Shown in pieces: positions 1-9,138 of a stretch of 64,000 nucleotides of DNA (positions are counted from its first letter, which is position 1; each line of letters starts with the position of its first letter). The stretch is from Hyphomicrobiales bacterium. GTDB taxonomy: Bacteria; Pseudomonadota; Alphaproteobacteria; Rhizobiales; Rhizobiaceae. The position numbers and the translations under genes are program-made. The notes under the pieces are model-generated. The model was not told the origin of the DNA. It saw only the letters and a list, made by a program, of their open reading frames with translations, and ran no database searches. The DNA lies in contig UEHQ01000029.1 in NCBI GenBank assembly GCA_900489925.1, positions 1 to 64,000 of the forward strand, given 5' to 3'.

Positions 1-32
1 TGCCTGACTATAAGGGCGCCACCACGAAGGAA

Positions 33-107
33 GCGCCCTTCGTCTATCGGTTAGGACACCAGATTTTCATTCTGGGAAGAGGGGTTCGACTCCCCTAGGG
101 CGTGCCA
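33..107 (+). tRNA. tRNA-Glu (TTC)
   Basis: A full cloverleaf can be folded. The acceptor stem GCGCCCT pairs with AGGGCGT (97-103), with one G-T pair at the end. The anticodon stem ccaga/tctgg encloses a loop whose middle bases 66-68 are TTC. The T arm contains GGTTCGAC. The 3' CCA is encoded at 105-107. A run of six T starts at 111 and may serve as the terminator. The anticodon reads glutamate codons GAA/GAG. Confidence 0.97.
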
Positions 108-432
108 TCGTTTTTTCATTAAAATCAGATACTTAGAAGCCTCCGCTGCGGAAATTCGATAACCAACTCGAAGCATGGGGCACCGCAATTTCTTGTGGTC
201 TTCTCGACATAGATATTCAGTGAATCCGCACTCTTTAGACTGCCAAGGCGTACGATCCTGGCATGCTCGCGAATCATACCAAGATAAGGGAAAGATACCC
301 GCGCATTGTGAAAACCACCCTGCTCCGCGGTTTCATATCCCGACGATGACAGAGCGCCCCCGTTTGACCGCTATGCTCCAATAGCGGACGTCGCGGAAGA
401 CCGGACTATGCCTCTGTCGATAGCAGGCATCG
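108..432. other. Intergenic stretch, no gene recognised
   Basis: About 325 bases between the tRNA and the potassium-channel gene. A 69-codon plus-strand ORF (175-384) has no family resemblance, no ribosome site and a rare-residue composition, so I do not call it. Apart from the T run after the tRNA nothing regulatory is evident. Confidence 0.5.
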
Positions 433-762
433 TTACGCCTCCGGATCGCGGTTCGCATGGCTAAGCGCCTGCACGCTGACCGCAGCAATGATCCCTGTCA
501 TGACGACACCGCAAAGTCCGATAACGAGAGCAAGAATGCGCGCGAAGCCGTGCTTCGGGATGAGGTCGCCGTACCCGATGGTAAGCCCGGTGACGAATGT
601 GAAATACAATGCGTCGCCGAGGCTCCAGCCCTCAATTCGGCCGATGACGAACCCAGACCCGACCATTATGACGAGCACCCCGGAAAAGATGGGCCACAGT
701 AGGTAAAGGTGGTGCAGCAGCGCGGAAAAGAAGCGAAGCCTGATCTTTCGTCCATGTGACAT
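433..762 (-). CDS. Small two-TM potassium channel protein (Ion_trans_2)
   Basis: A 109-residue membrane protein with the pore architecture of bacterial potassium channels. TM1 spans about residues 20-40, then comes a pore helix around 50-60, the selectivity filter TIGYGD at 61-66, and TM2 at about 74-98. Four copies would assemble into one K+ pore. There is no RCK or voltage-sensor domain, so gating cannot be inferred. The start ATG is preceded by GGAGGGC at good spacing. It is transcribed away from the tRNA and is not part of a visible operon. The filter makes the family call firm; the physiological role is unknown. Confidence 0.88.
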   Translation of the reverse strand: MSHGRKIRLRFFSALLHHLYLLWPIFSGVLVIMVGSGFVIGRIEGWSLGDALYFTFVTGLTIGYGDLIPKHGFARILALVIGLCGVVMTGIIAAVSVQALSHANRDPEA

Positions 763-1108
763 TCAATGCCCTCCGAACTGCAAGTAGCGACGAAATCGCT
801 CCTACGAAGAATATCCAGCAGTTTGGACTGCTCTTCACCTTCCCCGGTCAATCGGATTTCAGGTGCGGCAGATTGACACGTAGCGGTTAGGCCACCTGCC
901 ACAACGCTAAAGAATAGCGAACGCTCGCCAAAATCAGTTGCAAAACGAATGGCTTCCCGCCGACGGACACGATTGCAACGGGACAACCGATGGCGATGCG
1001 CTCGACCATAGATGATACGTGATTCTACAGCTCGTCTCATCGAGGGGGAGTACAATCCCGCACGCAATAGTGTGGTCGTTTAGCTGAGCCCACCGAAAGG
1101 AAAGGGTG
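763..1108. other. Intergenic stretch between divergent genes
   Basis: About 345 bases between the channel gene (leftward) and the DUF3302 gene (rightward), so it must hold both promoters. A 133-codon minus-strand ORF overlaps it but runs through the channel gene in another frame and matches no family I know. The sequence GAAAGGAAAG just before 1109 is the ribosome site of the next gene. Confidence 0.5.
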
Positions 1109-1450
1109 ATGTTCCTAGACTATTTTGCTTTGGGTGTGCTGGTCTTCGTCGTCGTTACCCTGTTCTATGCCGTGATCGCGATTCACGACATACCTCACCT
1201 AATCGCGAAAGAACGGAACCATCCACATCAAGACGCAATCCATATTGCGGGGTGGGTGAGCCTCTTTACGCTGCATGCCATCTGGCCATTCCTCTTCATC
1301 TGGGCAACGCTCTACCGCGAAGACCGCGGCTGGGGCATCAGGCCAGACGGCAAGCTTCCGGAAAAAGCTGAAGCGGATGCGGAAATTGCCAATTTGCGCG
1401 CTCGCATCGCGGAGCTTGAAGCTCAAGCCGCAGGCAAGGAGATTGCCTGA
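1109..1450 (+). CDS. yiaW: DUF3302 family inner-membrane protein, YiaW-like
   Basis: A 113-residue protein with an N-terminal TM segment (about residues 4-25), a second hydrophobic stretch near 45-65 (GWVSLFTLHAIWPFLFIWA), and a charged, probably coiled C-terminus from 85 on (EIANLRARIAELEAQAA). This is the DUF3302 pattern of E. coli YiaW, which is likewise paired with an HlyD-type partner, YiaV. I chose ATG 1109 over GTG 1106 because the AGGA ribosome site is 7 bases upstream. The stop overlaps the start of the next gene by one base (TGATG), so the pair is translationally coupled. Function is not established; an accessory role for the adjacent membrane fusion protein is inferred. Confidence 0.82.
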   Translation: MFLDYFALGVLVFVVVTLFYAVIAIHDIPHLIAKERNHPHQDAIHIAGWVSLFTLHAIWPFLFIWATLYREDRGWGIRPDGKLPEKAEADAEIANLRARIAELEAQAAGKEIA

Positions 1451-2607
1451 TGGAGCTGCTCCTCATCCTCACATACGCGGCGATCTGCTGGACGATCTTC
1501 AAGCTGTTTCGAATCCCGGTGAACCAGTGGACGCTTGCGACGGCGGTGCTTGGCGGGATTTTCATCATCTCCGGCCTCATTCTGGGAATGAGCTACAACC
1601 ATCCCTATTCCAGCGACGGACGCATCTATTTCACATCGGCTCCTGTTATACCGGTGGTCATGGGGCAGGTTATCGACGTCCCGGTTACGCCGAACACCCC
1701 GCTGAAGAAAGGCGACATTCTGTTCCGGATCGATCCGCGGCCCTACCAGTATGCGGTGGACCAGACGAAGGCCCAGCTCGCCGAGGCGGAGCAAACGGTC
1801 CGCGAACTCAAGGCAGCACTCGACGCCGCCAATGCGGCCGTTGAAGGCGCGGCGGCCTCGCGTGACAGATCGCTGCAAGCCTTCCAGAAATACCAGGCGT
1901 CAAACGAGAACGCGAAGTCGAGTGGCAAGGGCGCTGTGTTCTCGGAACTCGAAGTCGAGAACCGGCGGGGTATATACCTCACGGCCGAAGCGGCCCTCAG
2001 TACGGCGCAGGCACAAGCCTCCCAGGCAAAGCTCTCCTATGAATCCCAGATCAATGGAACAAACCCCGCTGTCGCAAGGCTTCAGGCTCAACTGAGCAAT
2101 GCCCAGTATGAGCTCGATCAGACAACCGTTCGCGCGCCGAGCGACGGGTACGTGACGCAGGTTTTCCTGCGTCCGGGCATGATGGCAAACCCGCTCCCGC
2201 TGCGCCCGGTGATGGTCTTCATCAATAGCGAGGATCAGATGCTCGCTGCTGCCTTTATCCAGAACTCGCTGCAGCGGGTCCATCCCGGAGACGAGGCGGA
2301 AGTGGCCTTCAAGGCGGTGCCCGGCAAGATTTTCAAAGCGAAGGTCGAGGAGATCATCGATGTCATGGCCCAAGGGCAGCTACAGCCAGGCGGCGCATTG
2401 ATCGACCCGCAAGCCCCCGAACGGGCATCTCCCGGACAGATGCTGGCGCACATCAAAATCCTCGAGGACACCAGCCAGTACAATCTTCCAGGTGGCGTGG
2501 TAGCGGAAGTCGCCGTCTACACGCATCACATGCACCACCTCGCGCTACTGCGGAAGGTTCTTCTGCGGATGAGCAGTTGGATGAATTTCGTGTTCCTCGA
2601 ACATTGA
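1450..2607 (+). CDS. yiaV: HlyD family membrane fusion protein, YiaV/YibH-like
   Basis: A 385-residue periplasmic adaptor anchored by one or two N-terminal TM segments (residues 1-45). The biotinyl-lipoyl-like half motif lies around 65-100 (VTPNTPLKKGDILFRIDPRPY), a long Ala/Gln-rich coiled-coil hairpin at about 100-215, and the second lipoyl half near 225 (TVRAPSDGYVTQVFLRPGM). Such proteins normally bridge an inner-membrane pump to the outer membrane. No pump or TolC gene is adjacent; the partner is the DUF3302 protein, as in the E. coli yiaWV pair. The exported substrate is unknown. The length matches E. coli YiaV. Confidence 0.88.
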   Translation: MELLLILTYAAICWTIFKLFRIPVNQWTLATAVLGGIFIISGLILGMSYNHPYSSDGRIYFTSAPVIPVVMGQVIDVPVTPNTPLKKGDILFRIDPRPYQYAVDQTKAQLAEAEQTVRELKAALDAANAAVEGAAASRDRSLQAFQKYQASNENAKSSGKGAVFSELEVENRRGIYLTAEAALSTAQAQASQAKLSYESQINGTNPAVARLQAQLSNAQYELDQTTVRAPSDGYVTQVFLRPGMMANPLPLRPVMVFINSEDQMLAAAFIQNSLQRVHPGDEAEVAFKAVPGKIFKAKVEEIIDVMAQGQLQPGGALIDPQAPERASPGQMLAHIKILEDTSQYNLPGGVVAEVAVYTHHMHHLALLRKVLLRMSSWMNFVFLEH

Positions 2608-2740
2608 CGGGAACCGGAGCTTGAATTGGCCGACTGATGGGCTCTGACGGCCAGGAGACTGAGCAAGAGCTGGTTTCCCGAATCGAGGAAGGATCGGCTC
2701 GGAATGCATCGCACCCTTCGATAGAGCGTCGTGAGGAACT

Positions 2741-4441
2741 ATGGCACAGCCGGTCATCAAACCAACCGTTCATCCAGTGTTGCCGATCGTCGAGTGGGTC
2801 CGCGGCTACCGACACGAGTGGCTGTCACAGGATGCGTTCGCCGGCGTTGCCCTCTGGGCGGTCATGGTTCCCGAAGGCATGGCCTATGCGAGCATTGTCG
2901 GCGTGCCTCCCATCATGGGGCTTTACACGATTGTGCCAGCGCTGCTTGCCTACGCGCTCCTCGGCAGTTCTCGCCAACTCGTCGTCGGACCCGACACAGC
3001 GACCGGGCTGATCTCCGCATTGACGGTCGGAGCCATCGCGACCCAGGGAACAGCCGACTTCAATTCGCTGACTTCAACTCTCGCAGTCCTGATCGGCTTC
3101 CTTTTCCTTGTCTTTGGGTTCATGCGCATGGGGTGGGTCGCCAGCTTCATACCTGCTCCGGTGATGCGCGGCTTCATCGAAGGGCTCGTTTATGTCACCA
3201 TTATCGGCCAGGTGCCGCACCTGCTTGGGATTGACGGCACATCCGGAAACTTCTTCCAGAAGCTCGGCAACGTGTTGACGCACCTGCCGGATGTTCATTT
3301 CGCCCCCGCGCTCACGGGCCTGCTCTCGCTTGCCGCCATGCTGCTCCTCCGCCGGCTGGTCCCTCTCGTCCCGGCAGCCCTTGTCGTCATGGCCACCGCG
3401 ACCATCGTCATAGGAGTGCTCGGTGGTGACGCTACCGGCGTTCACGTGGCCGGCCACATTCCGTCGGGCTTGCCAAGCTTGGTACTGCCGAACCTTGATC
3501 CGGCGATATGGATGCAGCTGGCGCCGGGTGCGTTTGCTATCGTCATGGTCGGGTATGCCGAAGCGCTCGGAGCGGCAAAGGCCGCGGCGTTGGAAAGCGG
3601 TGGAGCGATCGATCCCAATCAGGAGTTGATCGCGCATGGACCCGCGAACATGCTGAGCGGTCTATTTGGAGGATTTCTCGTTGTAGGCAGCCTGTCGAAG
3701 ACCTCGGTTGCAATGGCCGCCGGCGCGCGAAGCCAGGCCGCCAATCTCGTTGCGGCAGCCCTGTGCTTCCTGACGCTGATCTTTCTAACGCCGCTCTTCC
3801 GGACAATGCCACAGCCGGCGCTCGCCGCTGTCGTTATCGCTGCAATGCTGCATCTGACGAAGCCAAGCTACCTGCAGCAGTTGTTTGCGCGAAGCCGCTG
3901 GTCCTTTGCGAATGCCATCGTTGTGATAGCGGGCGAGTTGATCCTCGGCGTGCCGCAAGGCATCGCCCTTGGCGTTGTGCTGTCGCTCTTGACCCTCATT
4001 TACCTCGCCAGTCACCCGCAAAGTGCTGAACTTGGGAAGCTTCCCGATACGGAGGCTTACCGGGACGTTGACCGCCACCCCGAGGCCGAAACCTTTGACG
4101 GACTGCTGATCTGGAGGATCGGCGGCGACCTGTTCTTCGCAAGCATTGGCCGCATCGGTGCAACGCTGAAGGCAGCCCTGAGCGCACGCCCACAAATCAA
4201 GTGCGTGCTCCTGGATTTCGGATCGGTCAGTTTCATGGACGTCAGTGCCGCCGATGAACTGGCTGCTCTCATCAAGGAGCTTCAATCGTCAGGCCTGATC
4301 GTCGCGTTCTCCCGCGTGCGCGATGAGGTCCGGGATGGCATGAGGTTTCCTGGCATCGAGACAATGGTCGGACCAGACAGGTTCTACGAACGAACAACCG
4401 ACGGAGTGAATGCATGGTTGGGGGGAGACCACCTTGGCTAG
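2741..4441 (+). CDS. SulP family anion permease with STAS domain
   Basis: A 566-residue SLC26/SulP transporter. The N-terminal membrane domain (about residues 25-425) includes the family signature around 45-60 (VMVPEGMAYASIVGVPP) and many hydrophobic helices. The C-terminal STAS domain is at about 450-550 (CVLLDFGSVSFMDVSAADEL). Members carry sulfate, bicarbonate, dicarboxylates or other anions, and the sequence does not settle which. It starts 133 bases after the HlyD-type gene on the same strand. The start ATG follows GTGAGGAA. The next gene starts 31 bases after its stop, so the two are probably co-transcribed. Confidence 0.93.
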   Translation: MAQPVIKPTVHPVLPIVEWVRGYRHEWLSQDAFAGVALWAVMVPEGMAYASIVGVPPIMGLYTIVPALLAYALLGSSRQLVVGPDTATGLISALTVGAIATQGTADFNSLTSTLAVLIGFLFLVFGFMRMGWVASFIPAPVMRGFIEGLVYVTIIGQVPHLLGIDGTSGNFFQKLGNVLTHLPDVHFAPALTGLLSLAAMLLLRRLVPLVPAALVVMATATIVIGVLGGDATGVHVAGHIPSGLPSLVLPNLDPAIWMQLAPGAFAIVMVGYAEALGAAKAAALESGGAIDPNQELIAHGPANMLSGLFGGFLVVGSLSKTSVAMAAGARSQAANLVAAALCFLTLIFLTPLFRTMPQPALAAVVIAAMLHLTKPSYLQQLFARSRWSFANAIVVIAGELILGVPQGIALGVVLSLLTLIYLASHPQSAELGKLPDTEAYRDVDRHPEAETFDGLLIWRIGGDLFFASIGRIGATLKAALSARPQIKCVLLDFGSVSFMDVSAADELAALIKELQSSGLIVAFSRVRDEVRDGMRFPGIETMVGPDRFYERTTDGVNAWLGGDHLG

Positions 4442-4472
4442 CCGGGAGCTAAAACAAGGAGCGCAGATCAAC

Positions 4473-5873
4473 ATGCCTCACGCACAAGTCGATCACAATG
4501 CGGGTCGTATTTCTCTGGGCGAACGCGCCGCGGCGGGCAAGCTGCTGCGCGGCAAGGTGCCCCGCACAGCGCAGGGTGTGTGGAGTTCCCCGGACGGCCG
4601 CCCCGATCCCATCGAACTGCTCCATAAGGCAGATTCCGGTCGCATGAAGAAGCTGATCCCCATTCGGTACGGACGAATGCTTCCATCGCCGTTCGCCTTC
4701 TTCCGCGGAGCTGCAACGGTGATGGCCGCCGATCTGGCCCGGACCGAAACGACCGGGTTGACGGTACAAGCGTGCGGCGACTGTCACCTTCTCAACTTCG
4801 GCGGCTTTGCAACGCCGGAGCGCAGTATCATTTTCGATATCAACGATTTTGACGAGACTCTTCCCGCCCCGTGGGAGTGGGACGTGAAGCGCCTTGTGAC
4901 ATCGGTTGTGCTTGCCGCCCGATCGAATGGCTTGCCCGACCATCGTGGCCGAGATTGCGCTATTGCCTGCGCTAGACGGTACCGCGAGCACATGTATCGT
5001 TTCTCGAAAATGGACCCACTGCAGGTCTGGTACACAGAAACGAACGCCGCGGAGTTCCTGGGGTCGTTGAGTGGTGCTCTGCATAAAGCCGTAGACGAGC
5101 GCGTCAGGGAGGCTTCCGAACATAGCGGCTCGGAATTCGACATGCCGAAGATTTCGGCCCCGAACGGGAAGACATTCCGGATCGTCGACAGGCCTCCGCT
5201 GATCTTCCATCCAGAAGGTCATGGCGAAGGCCCCTCCGCATTTGACGAACTGTTCCATGCCTACCGGGAGTCACTGTCCGACGATCGGCGCAGCCTGATG
5301 GATCGATATCGGCTGTTGGACGCCGCCATCAAGGTCGTTGGCATAGGCAGTGTCGGCAGACGGTGCTGGATTGCCCTGATGATCTCCGAAGGAGGCGATC
5401 CGCTCTTTCTGCAGTTCAAGGAAGCAGCCCGATCGGTACTCGAACCATTCACCGCCAAAAGTGCCTATTCCCACCAGGGTCAGCGTGTCGTTACGGGTCA
5501 ACGGCTCTTGCAGCCGGTGTCCGAAATCTTTCTCGGATGGACCACCGCCGCCAACGGACGAGAGTTCTATGTCAGAAAATTGCACGATGCCAAGATCAAG
5601 CCCCTGGTGGAGACGTTCAACGCCGAGACATTGAAGCTCTATGCAGAGGCCTGTGGCTGGGTACTTGCTCGCGCGCACGCCAAAGCCAGCGGCCGTTCCG
5701 CCACCATCAGCGGATATCTAGGCTCGTCAAATGATGCGTTTGATATAGCAATGGGGCAATTCGCGACGGCATACGCGGACCAAACCGAGCGAGATCATGC
5801 GGCATTGGAGGCCTCGGTGAAAGCGGGGCGGATCGAAGTTGATAGGGAGGACGCAAGACATGTGCATGCTTAA
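4473..5873 (+). CDS. DUF2252 family protein
   Basis: A 466-residue DUF2252 protein. Recognisable family features are the FFRGAA segment, the GDCHLLNFGGF block and the FDINDFDETLPAPWEWDVKRL block. This HxxNFG/D-x-NDFD arrangement resembles the catalytic and metal-binding loops of aminoglycoside-phosphotransferase-like kinases, so a kinase-like fold is plausible but unproven. I prefer ATG 4473 (start MPHAQVD) with AAGGA upstream; an in-frame ATG at 4410 would overlap the SulP gene by 32 bases. Co-directional with the SulP gene. Biological role unknown. Confidence 0.85.
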   Translation: MPHAQVDHNAGRISLGERAAAGKLLRGKVPRTAQGVWSSPDGRPDPIELLHKADSGRMKKLIPIRYGRMLPSPFAFFRGAATVMAADLARTETTGLTVQACGDCHLLNFGGFATPERSIIFDINDFDETLPAPWEWDVKRLVTSVVLAARSNGLPDHRGRDCAIACARRYREHMYRFSKMDPLQVWYTETNAAEFLGSLSGALHKAVDERVREASEHSGSEFDMPKISAPNGKTFRIVDRPPLIFHPEGHGEGPSAFDELFHAYRESLSDDRRSLMDRYRLLDAAIKVVGIGSVGRRCWIALMISEGGDPLFLQFKEAARSVLEPFTAKSAYSHQGQRVVTGQRLLQPVSEIFLGWTTAANGREFYVRKLHDAKIKPLVETFNAETLKLYAEACGWVLARAHAKASGRSATISGYLGSSNDAFDIAMGQFATAYADQTERDHAALEASVKAGRIEVDREDARHVHA

Positions 5874-6228
5874 AAGAGCGAGCACGAAACCCACATTGTC
5901 TGTCTGCTAGCACTCATCCGGTTGACGCCAGCAGTCGCGCAGGTTAACCGGACGGCTGTTCAAGACATTGAGATGGCTCTGAACCGAACTGTCCACGTAC
6001 GGTCGCGACTGCGGTTAGACTCGATGCCTAGATCCTTAATGTTTTCGATCCCGAAGCTCCTCTCCGGCCTTGCAGATGGCGCGGCACATCAAAGCGCCAT
6101 TTGCCAATTGGAATAGGTTTTCGTGGCCGCGAACGGCGAAACCGATTGTGAGTCGTCCATGACTTCGCGGTTTCACCGAGCTGCCTGCAACTATAGCGAA
6201 GCGGCATGGCGGCAAGGCGCTTCTCGAT
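5874..6228. other. Convergent intergenic stretch, nothing recognised
   Basis: About 355 bases between the ends of two convergent genes. A loose inverted repeat (GAAACCG near 6140, CGGTTTC near 6168) could act as a terminator for the leftward flavoprotein gene. A 64-codon ORF at 5922-6116 has no ribosome site or family resemblance and is not called. Confidence 0.45.
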
Positions 6229-7500
6229 TCAGGTCGCCTGCGATCGCGAATCTCTAACTATGTGTTCGACAAGACGGGGCGCCTCCTCTGCGATCGCCAA
6301 TATGATGCCTGACTTGCGTGTCGACGCGAAGTCCAGGCCGGCAAAGTAAAGACCCGGCAGAACGCCCACGCCATCCGTGTGAACTGGCTGTCCGGCAGCA
6401 TCGAGCGCACCGGGAAGCCCGACATAGCCGAAATCGCCCTTGAAGCCTGTGCACCACACTACGCTGGTCACTCCGGAGCGCCCGAGATGAAGCGAAACGA
6501 TGGCGGTATCCGGCTGGCGCCATACGACCGTCTCCGCCGGATCGGGCTCCGCAGCCGGCGCGTCGATTCCCGCTCGGCTGATATAGTCGTCGATATGGCG
6601 TTTGGCGTTGGCGGAAGCGCCATCCCCGAAACGAACATTCGCTTCGATCTCGTCAGCGAACGACGGTCTGCCATCATCGGCAACGCCCATCAGTCGCCCG
6701 CGAAGCACGATACCCTGGGCGGCGAGCGACTGAAGGCTGATCGTATGTTCCGACCCAAGAACGCCGCGCGGCGGGATACGGCCAGCAAGCCGAATGACCT
6801 CCTCTCGCCGCACGTCGAGAAACCCGCTCTCCTCGAGCCAGAGCATGACGTCGCGCCCTCGATACCGCCGCGGGAGCCGCCCCACCCGACTGGTCGCGAG
6901 GAAGACCGCCCGCCCCGCCTCCGCCAGTTCTTCCGCGATCTGGGCGCCTGATTGGCCGCTTCCGACCACCAACACGGCGCCGGCGGGCAGATCGGCGGCA
7001 CTGCGGTAGCTGGAAGCGTCGACCTGATAGATGTCAGCCGGCAATGCATCAGACACGCTCGGACGGACGGCACAGTTCAGGTTGCCGCTTGCGACGACAA
7101 CGTTGCGTGCTTTGAGCATGCCGCGCGAGGTGGTGAGCCGATAGACGCCATTCTCGTGCACGAGTTCGCTCACCACAGTATCCGTTTCGATCGGCAGCGC
7201 ATTCCTACCGACGAAATCCTCAAGCAGAGCGACAAACTGGTCGCGCGTGAGGACGCCCTGGGGATCCGGCCCGTCATAACGGTCGCCGGGCATGATGGTC
7301 TGCACGTTGGGCGTATTCATATGAAAGGCATCCCAGCGCTGCGTGCGCCAGGTCTCTCCTATGCGCCCTCGCTCCAGCACGCGATGGCGCAAACCCTTCC
7401 GTGCCAGCCAGTAGCTGACACCAAGGCCTGCCCGGCCGGCCCCGACGACGACAGCATCGAGAACATCCACGCTGCCATTCTGTTGCCGTGGTGATCGCAT
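6229..7500 (-). CDS. Flavin-containing monooxygenase-like NAD(P)/FAD oxidoreductase (CzcO type)
   Basis: A 423-residue flavoprotein. The N-terminal FAD-binding Rossmann motif is VVVGAGRAGLGVSYWL (about residues 17-32). It is followed by GETWRTQRWDAFHMNTP, a group typical of the CzcO/TrkA-like branch. The second, NADPH-binding Rossmann motif VLVVGSGQSGAQIAEEL lies near 175-191. A late WCTGFKGDF block matches the ATG/CTG-type motif. The enzyme probably oxygenates a soft nucleophile (N or S) or a ketone, but the substrate is not deducible. It stands alone, 57 bases from the end of the SRPBCC gene on the same strand. Confidence 0.88.
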   Translation of the reverse strand: MRSPRQQNGSVDVLDAVVVGAGRAGLGVSYWLARKGLRHRVLERGRIGETWRTQRWDAFHMNTPNVQTIMPGDRYDGPDPQGVLTRDQFVALLEDFVGRNALPIETDTVVSELVHENGVYRLTTSRGMLKARNVVVASGNLNCAVRPSVSDALPADIYQVDASSYRSAADLPAGAVLVVGSGQSGAQIAEELAEAGRAVFLATSRVGRLPRRYRGRDVMLWLEESGFLDVRREEVIRLAGRIPPRGVLGSEHTISLQSLAAQGIVLRGRLMGVADDGRPSFADEIEANVRFGDGASANAKRHIDDYISRAGIDAPAAEPDPAETVVWRQPDTAIVSLHLGRSGVTSVVWCTGFKGDFGYVGLPGALDAAGQPVHTDGVGVLPGLYFAGLDFASTRKSGIILAIAEEAPRLVEHIVRDSRSQAT

Positions 7501-7556
7501 GATCGGTATCCCCAGCCATCCCCACGCGGCATTAAGCCTTGTTCATCGCAGCGTGT

Positions 7557-8036
7557 TCAGCCGTCCAGCCAGGCAGCAAGGCCCTCCAGCGTCTGCAGCC
7601 CGTATTCGACCGCGCCGAAGCCGATGACGAAGCGACGCCGCTCGGGAGTGGGGTGGAGTTGGCGGAGCGTCAGCACCGTCTTGCCATCGGTTTGCTCATC
7701 GAAGGTTACCGTGACGCGGAAACGATCGGGATCATCGGGATCGGGCGTGCCATAATCCATGACGATCCGCTCGTTCGGCACGATCGTCAGGAAGCGCATG
7801 AGGTTCGGAAACCGCTGCTCCCGGCCCTCGAACATGCCCACCATATCGAACCGCCAGAGCCCGCCCTCGCGGATATCGGCTTCGTGGCTCTCTATCGCAA
7901 GACCCGCCGGTCCGTACCATTGCGCCAGTGCATTGGGGTCCATCCAGGCGGCAAAGACCTTGTCGCGCGGGTGGTTCAACACCTTGACCAATACGACTTC
8001 GCGATCCAGCGACCAAGTGTCAAACAGGTTTGCCAT
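7557..8036 (-). CDS. SRPBCC/AHSA1 family protein
   Basis: A 159-residue START-like ligand-binding protein of the AHSA1 group. Family marks are the opening VKVLNHPRDKVFAAWMDPNAL, then WYGPAG, REGGLWRFDM and the C-terminal LEGLAAWL helix. I chose the ATG at 8036 (MANLFDTW) because AGGAGG sits 9 bases upstream; an in-frame ATG at 8045 directly abuts that site and is too close. The start lies inside the ArsR gene, overlapping it by 17 bases, so translation is coupled. ArsR-SRPBCC pairs are very common; the ligand is unknown. Confidence 0.87.
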   Translation of the reverse strand: MANLFDTWSLDREVVLVKVLNHPRDKVFAAWMDPNALAQWYGPAGLAIESHEADIREGGLWRFDMVGMFEGREQRFPNLMRFLTIVPNERIVMDYGTPDPDDPDRFRVTVTFDEQTDGKTVLTLRQLHPTPERRRFVIGFGAVEYGLQTLEGLAAWLDG

Positions 8037-8385
8037 TTTCTCCATCCTCCTCTTCCGTCTTATCAAGATAGACTTCCAGCCGGTCCAACCGCTCGGTCCA
8101 GCGCCGGCGCTCCGCCTGCATCCAGTCCGCCGCTTCCTCGAACCGCGCCTGCACCAGCCGACACCAGCGGCTGCGCCCGCGCTTCTCGCTGGCGATCAGC
8201 CCGCAATCTTCGAGCACCTTCAGGTGCTGGGCGAAGGATGGCAGCGCCATGTCGAAAGGCTCGGCCAGAACGCTGACCGGTACCTCGCCCTCGGACAGCC
8301 GCGAGACCACCGCGCGGCGCGTCGGGTCGCTGAGAGCGTGAAAGGCAAGATCGAGAGGGGTCGAATGGTAGGGCATGTGACTCAC
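8020..8385 (-). CDS. ArsR family transcriptional regulator
   Basis: A 121-residue winged-helix repressor of the ArsR/SmtB fold. It begins with the usual LAFHALSDPTRRAVVSRL helix (residues 12-29). The recognition-helix region SFAQHLKVLEDCGLI is at about 50-64, followed by a basic wing (KRGRSRW). The metal-binding CxC motif of ArsR sensors is absent, as expected for the class paired with SRPBCC proteins. It forms a two-gene operon with the overlapping AHSA1 gene and is divergent from the reductase gene at 8491, a likely shared control region. Confidence 0.9.
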   Translation of the reverse strand: MSHMPYHSTPLDLAFHALSDPTRRAVVSRLSEGEVPVSVLAEPFDMALPSFAQHLKVLEDCGLIASEKRGRSRWCRLVQARFEEAADWMQAERRRWTERLDRLEVYLDKTEEEDGENGKPV

Positions 8386-8490
8386 TAAGACGGGTTGTAG
8401 ATGCAGTCAAGAATAATAAGGTACTTGCCTTACTATTGGGTTCACGTAAGATCGGGGCGGTTAGCCAACAACTTCGCAAGGAGAACTCCA

Positions 8491-9132
8491 GTGGCAGTTC
8501 GTGTCGATCTCATGATCTCGCTCGACGGTTTCGCGACAACGACGGACCAGACACCAGAAGTCCCGTTCGGCGAGGACTGGCCGCGTCTGGTAGGCGCCTA
8601 CACAGCAACGCGAACGTTTCGCGAGCGCGTGCTCAAGGATACCAGCGGGGCTGGGACCACCGGTGTCGACGACGATTATGCAAGAGAATACTTTGCTGAT
8701 GTCGGCGCCGAGATCATGGGCGCCGGCATGTTCGGTCTCCACACCTTCCCCGACGATCCGAACTGGCGCGGCTGGTGGGGAGAAGAACCGCCCTTCCGGA
8801 TCCCGGTCTTCGTTCTCACCCACAAGCCCCGCCCCTCCCTGGAAATGGCTGGCGGCACCACCTTCGATTTCATCAGCGCCACCCCGGTCGATGCGCTCCA
8901 GCAGGCTATCGAGGTCGCGGGCGGCAAAGACGTGCGGATCGGCGGCGGCCCAACGGTCGTTCGCGACTTCCTGAAGGCAGGCCTTGTCGACCGCCTTCAT
9001 GTTGCAATCACACCCATCCTGCTCGGGCGCGGGATACGCCTGTGGGACGAACTGCGCGGCCTGGAAACCGGCTACACCGTCAAGGCGGACACCGCACCGA
9101 GCGGCACCATCCACCTCACCTTCCAGCGCTAG
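8491..9132 (+). CDS. Dihydrofolate reductase family protein (RibD C-terminal domain)
   Basis: A 213-residue protein of the RibD-C/DHFR-like fold. It opens with VDLMISLDGFATT. A middle FVLTHKPRP segment is followed by the nucleotide-binding block GGKDVRIGGGPTVVRDFLKAGLVDRLHVAITPILLG, split here only for description. The start is GTG at 8491 with AAGGAG about 8 bases upstream; an open frame extends upstream to 8401 but has no ribosome site. Such stand-alone proteins are usually annotated as reductases of unknown substrate. It is divergent from the ArsR/SRPBCC pair and may be controlled by that repressor. Confidence 0.87.
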   Translation: MAVRVDLMISLDGFATTTDQTPEVPFGEDWPRLVGAYTATRTFRERVLKDTSGAGTTGVDDDYAREYFADVGAEIMGAGMFGLHTFPDDPNWRGWWGEEPPFRIPVFVLTHKPRPSLEMAGGTTFDFISATPVDALQQAIEVAGGKDVRIGGGPTVVRDFLKAGLVDRLHVAITPILLGRGIRLWDELRGLETGYTVKADTAPSGTIHLTFQR

Positions 9133-9138
9133 TTTTTT

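Noticed and set aside
175..384. ORF of 69 codons after the tRNA-Glu gene, considered as part of an integrated element
   Set aside because: No integrase, no repeat of the tRNA 3' end within the window, no ribosome site and no family resemblance.
1423..1878. Minus-strand ORF over the start of the HlyD-type gene
   Set aside because: Arg-rich shadow frame; the plus-strand gene has the lipoyl and coiled-coil pattern.
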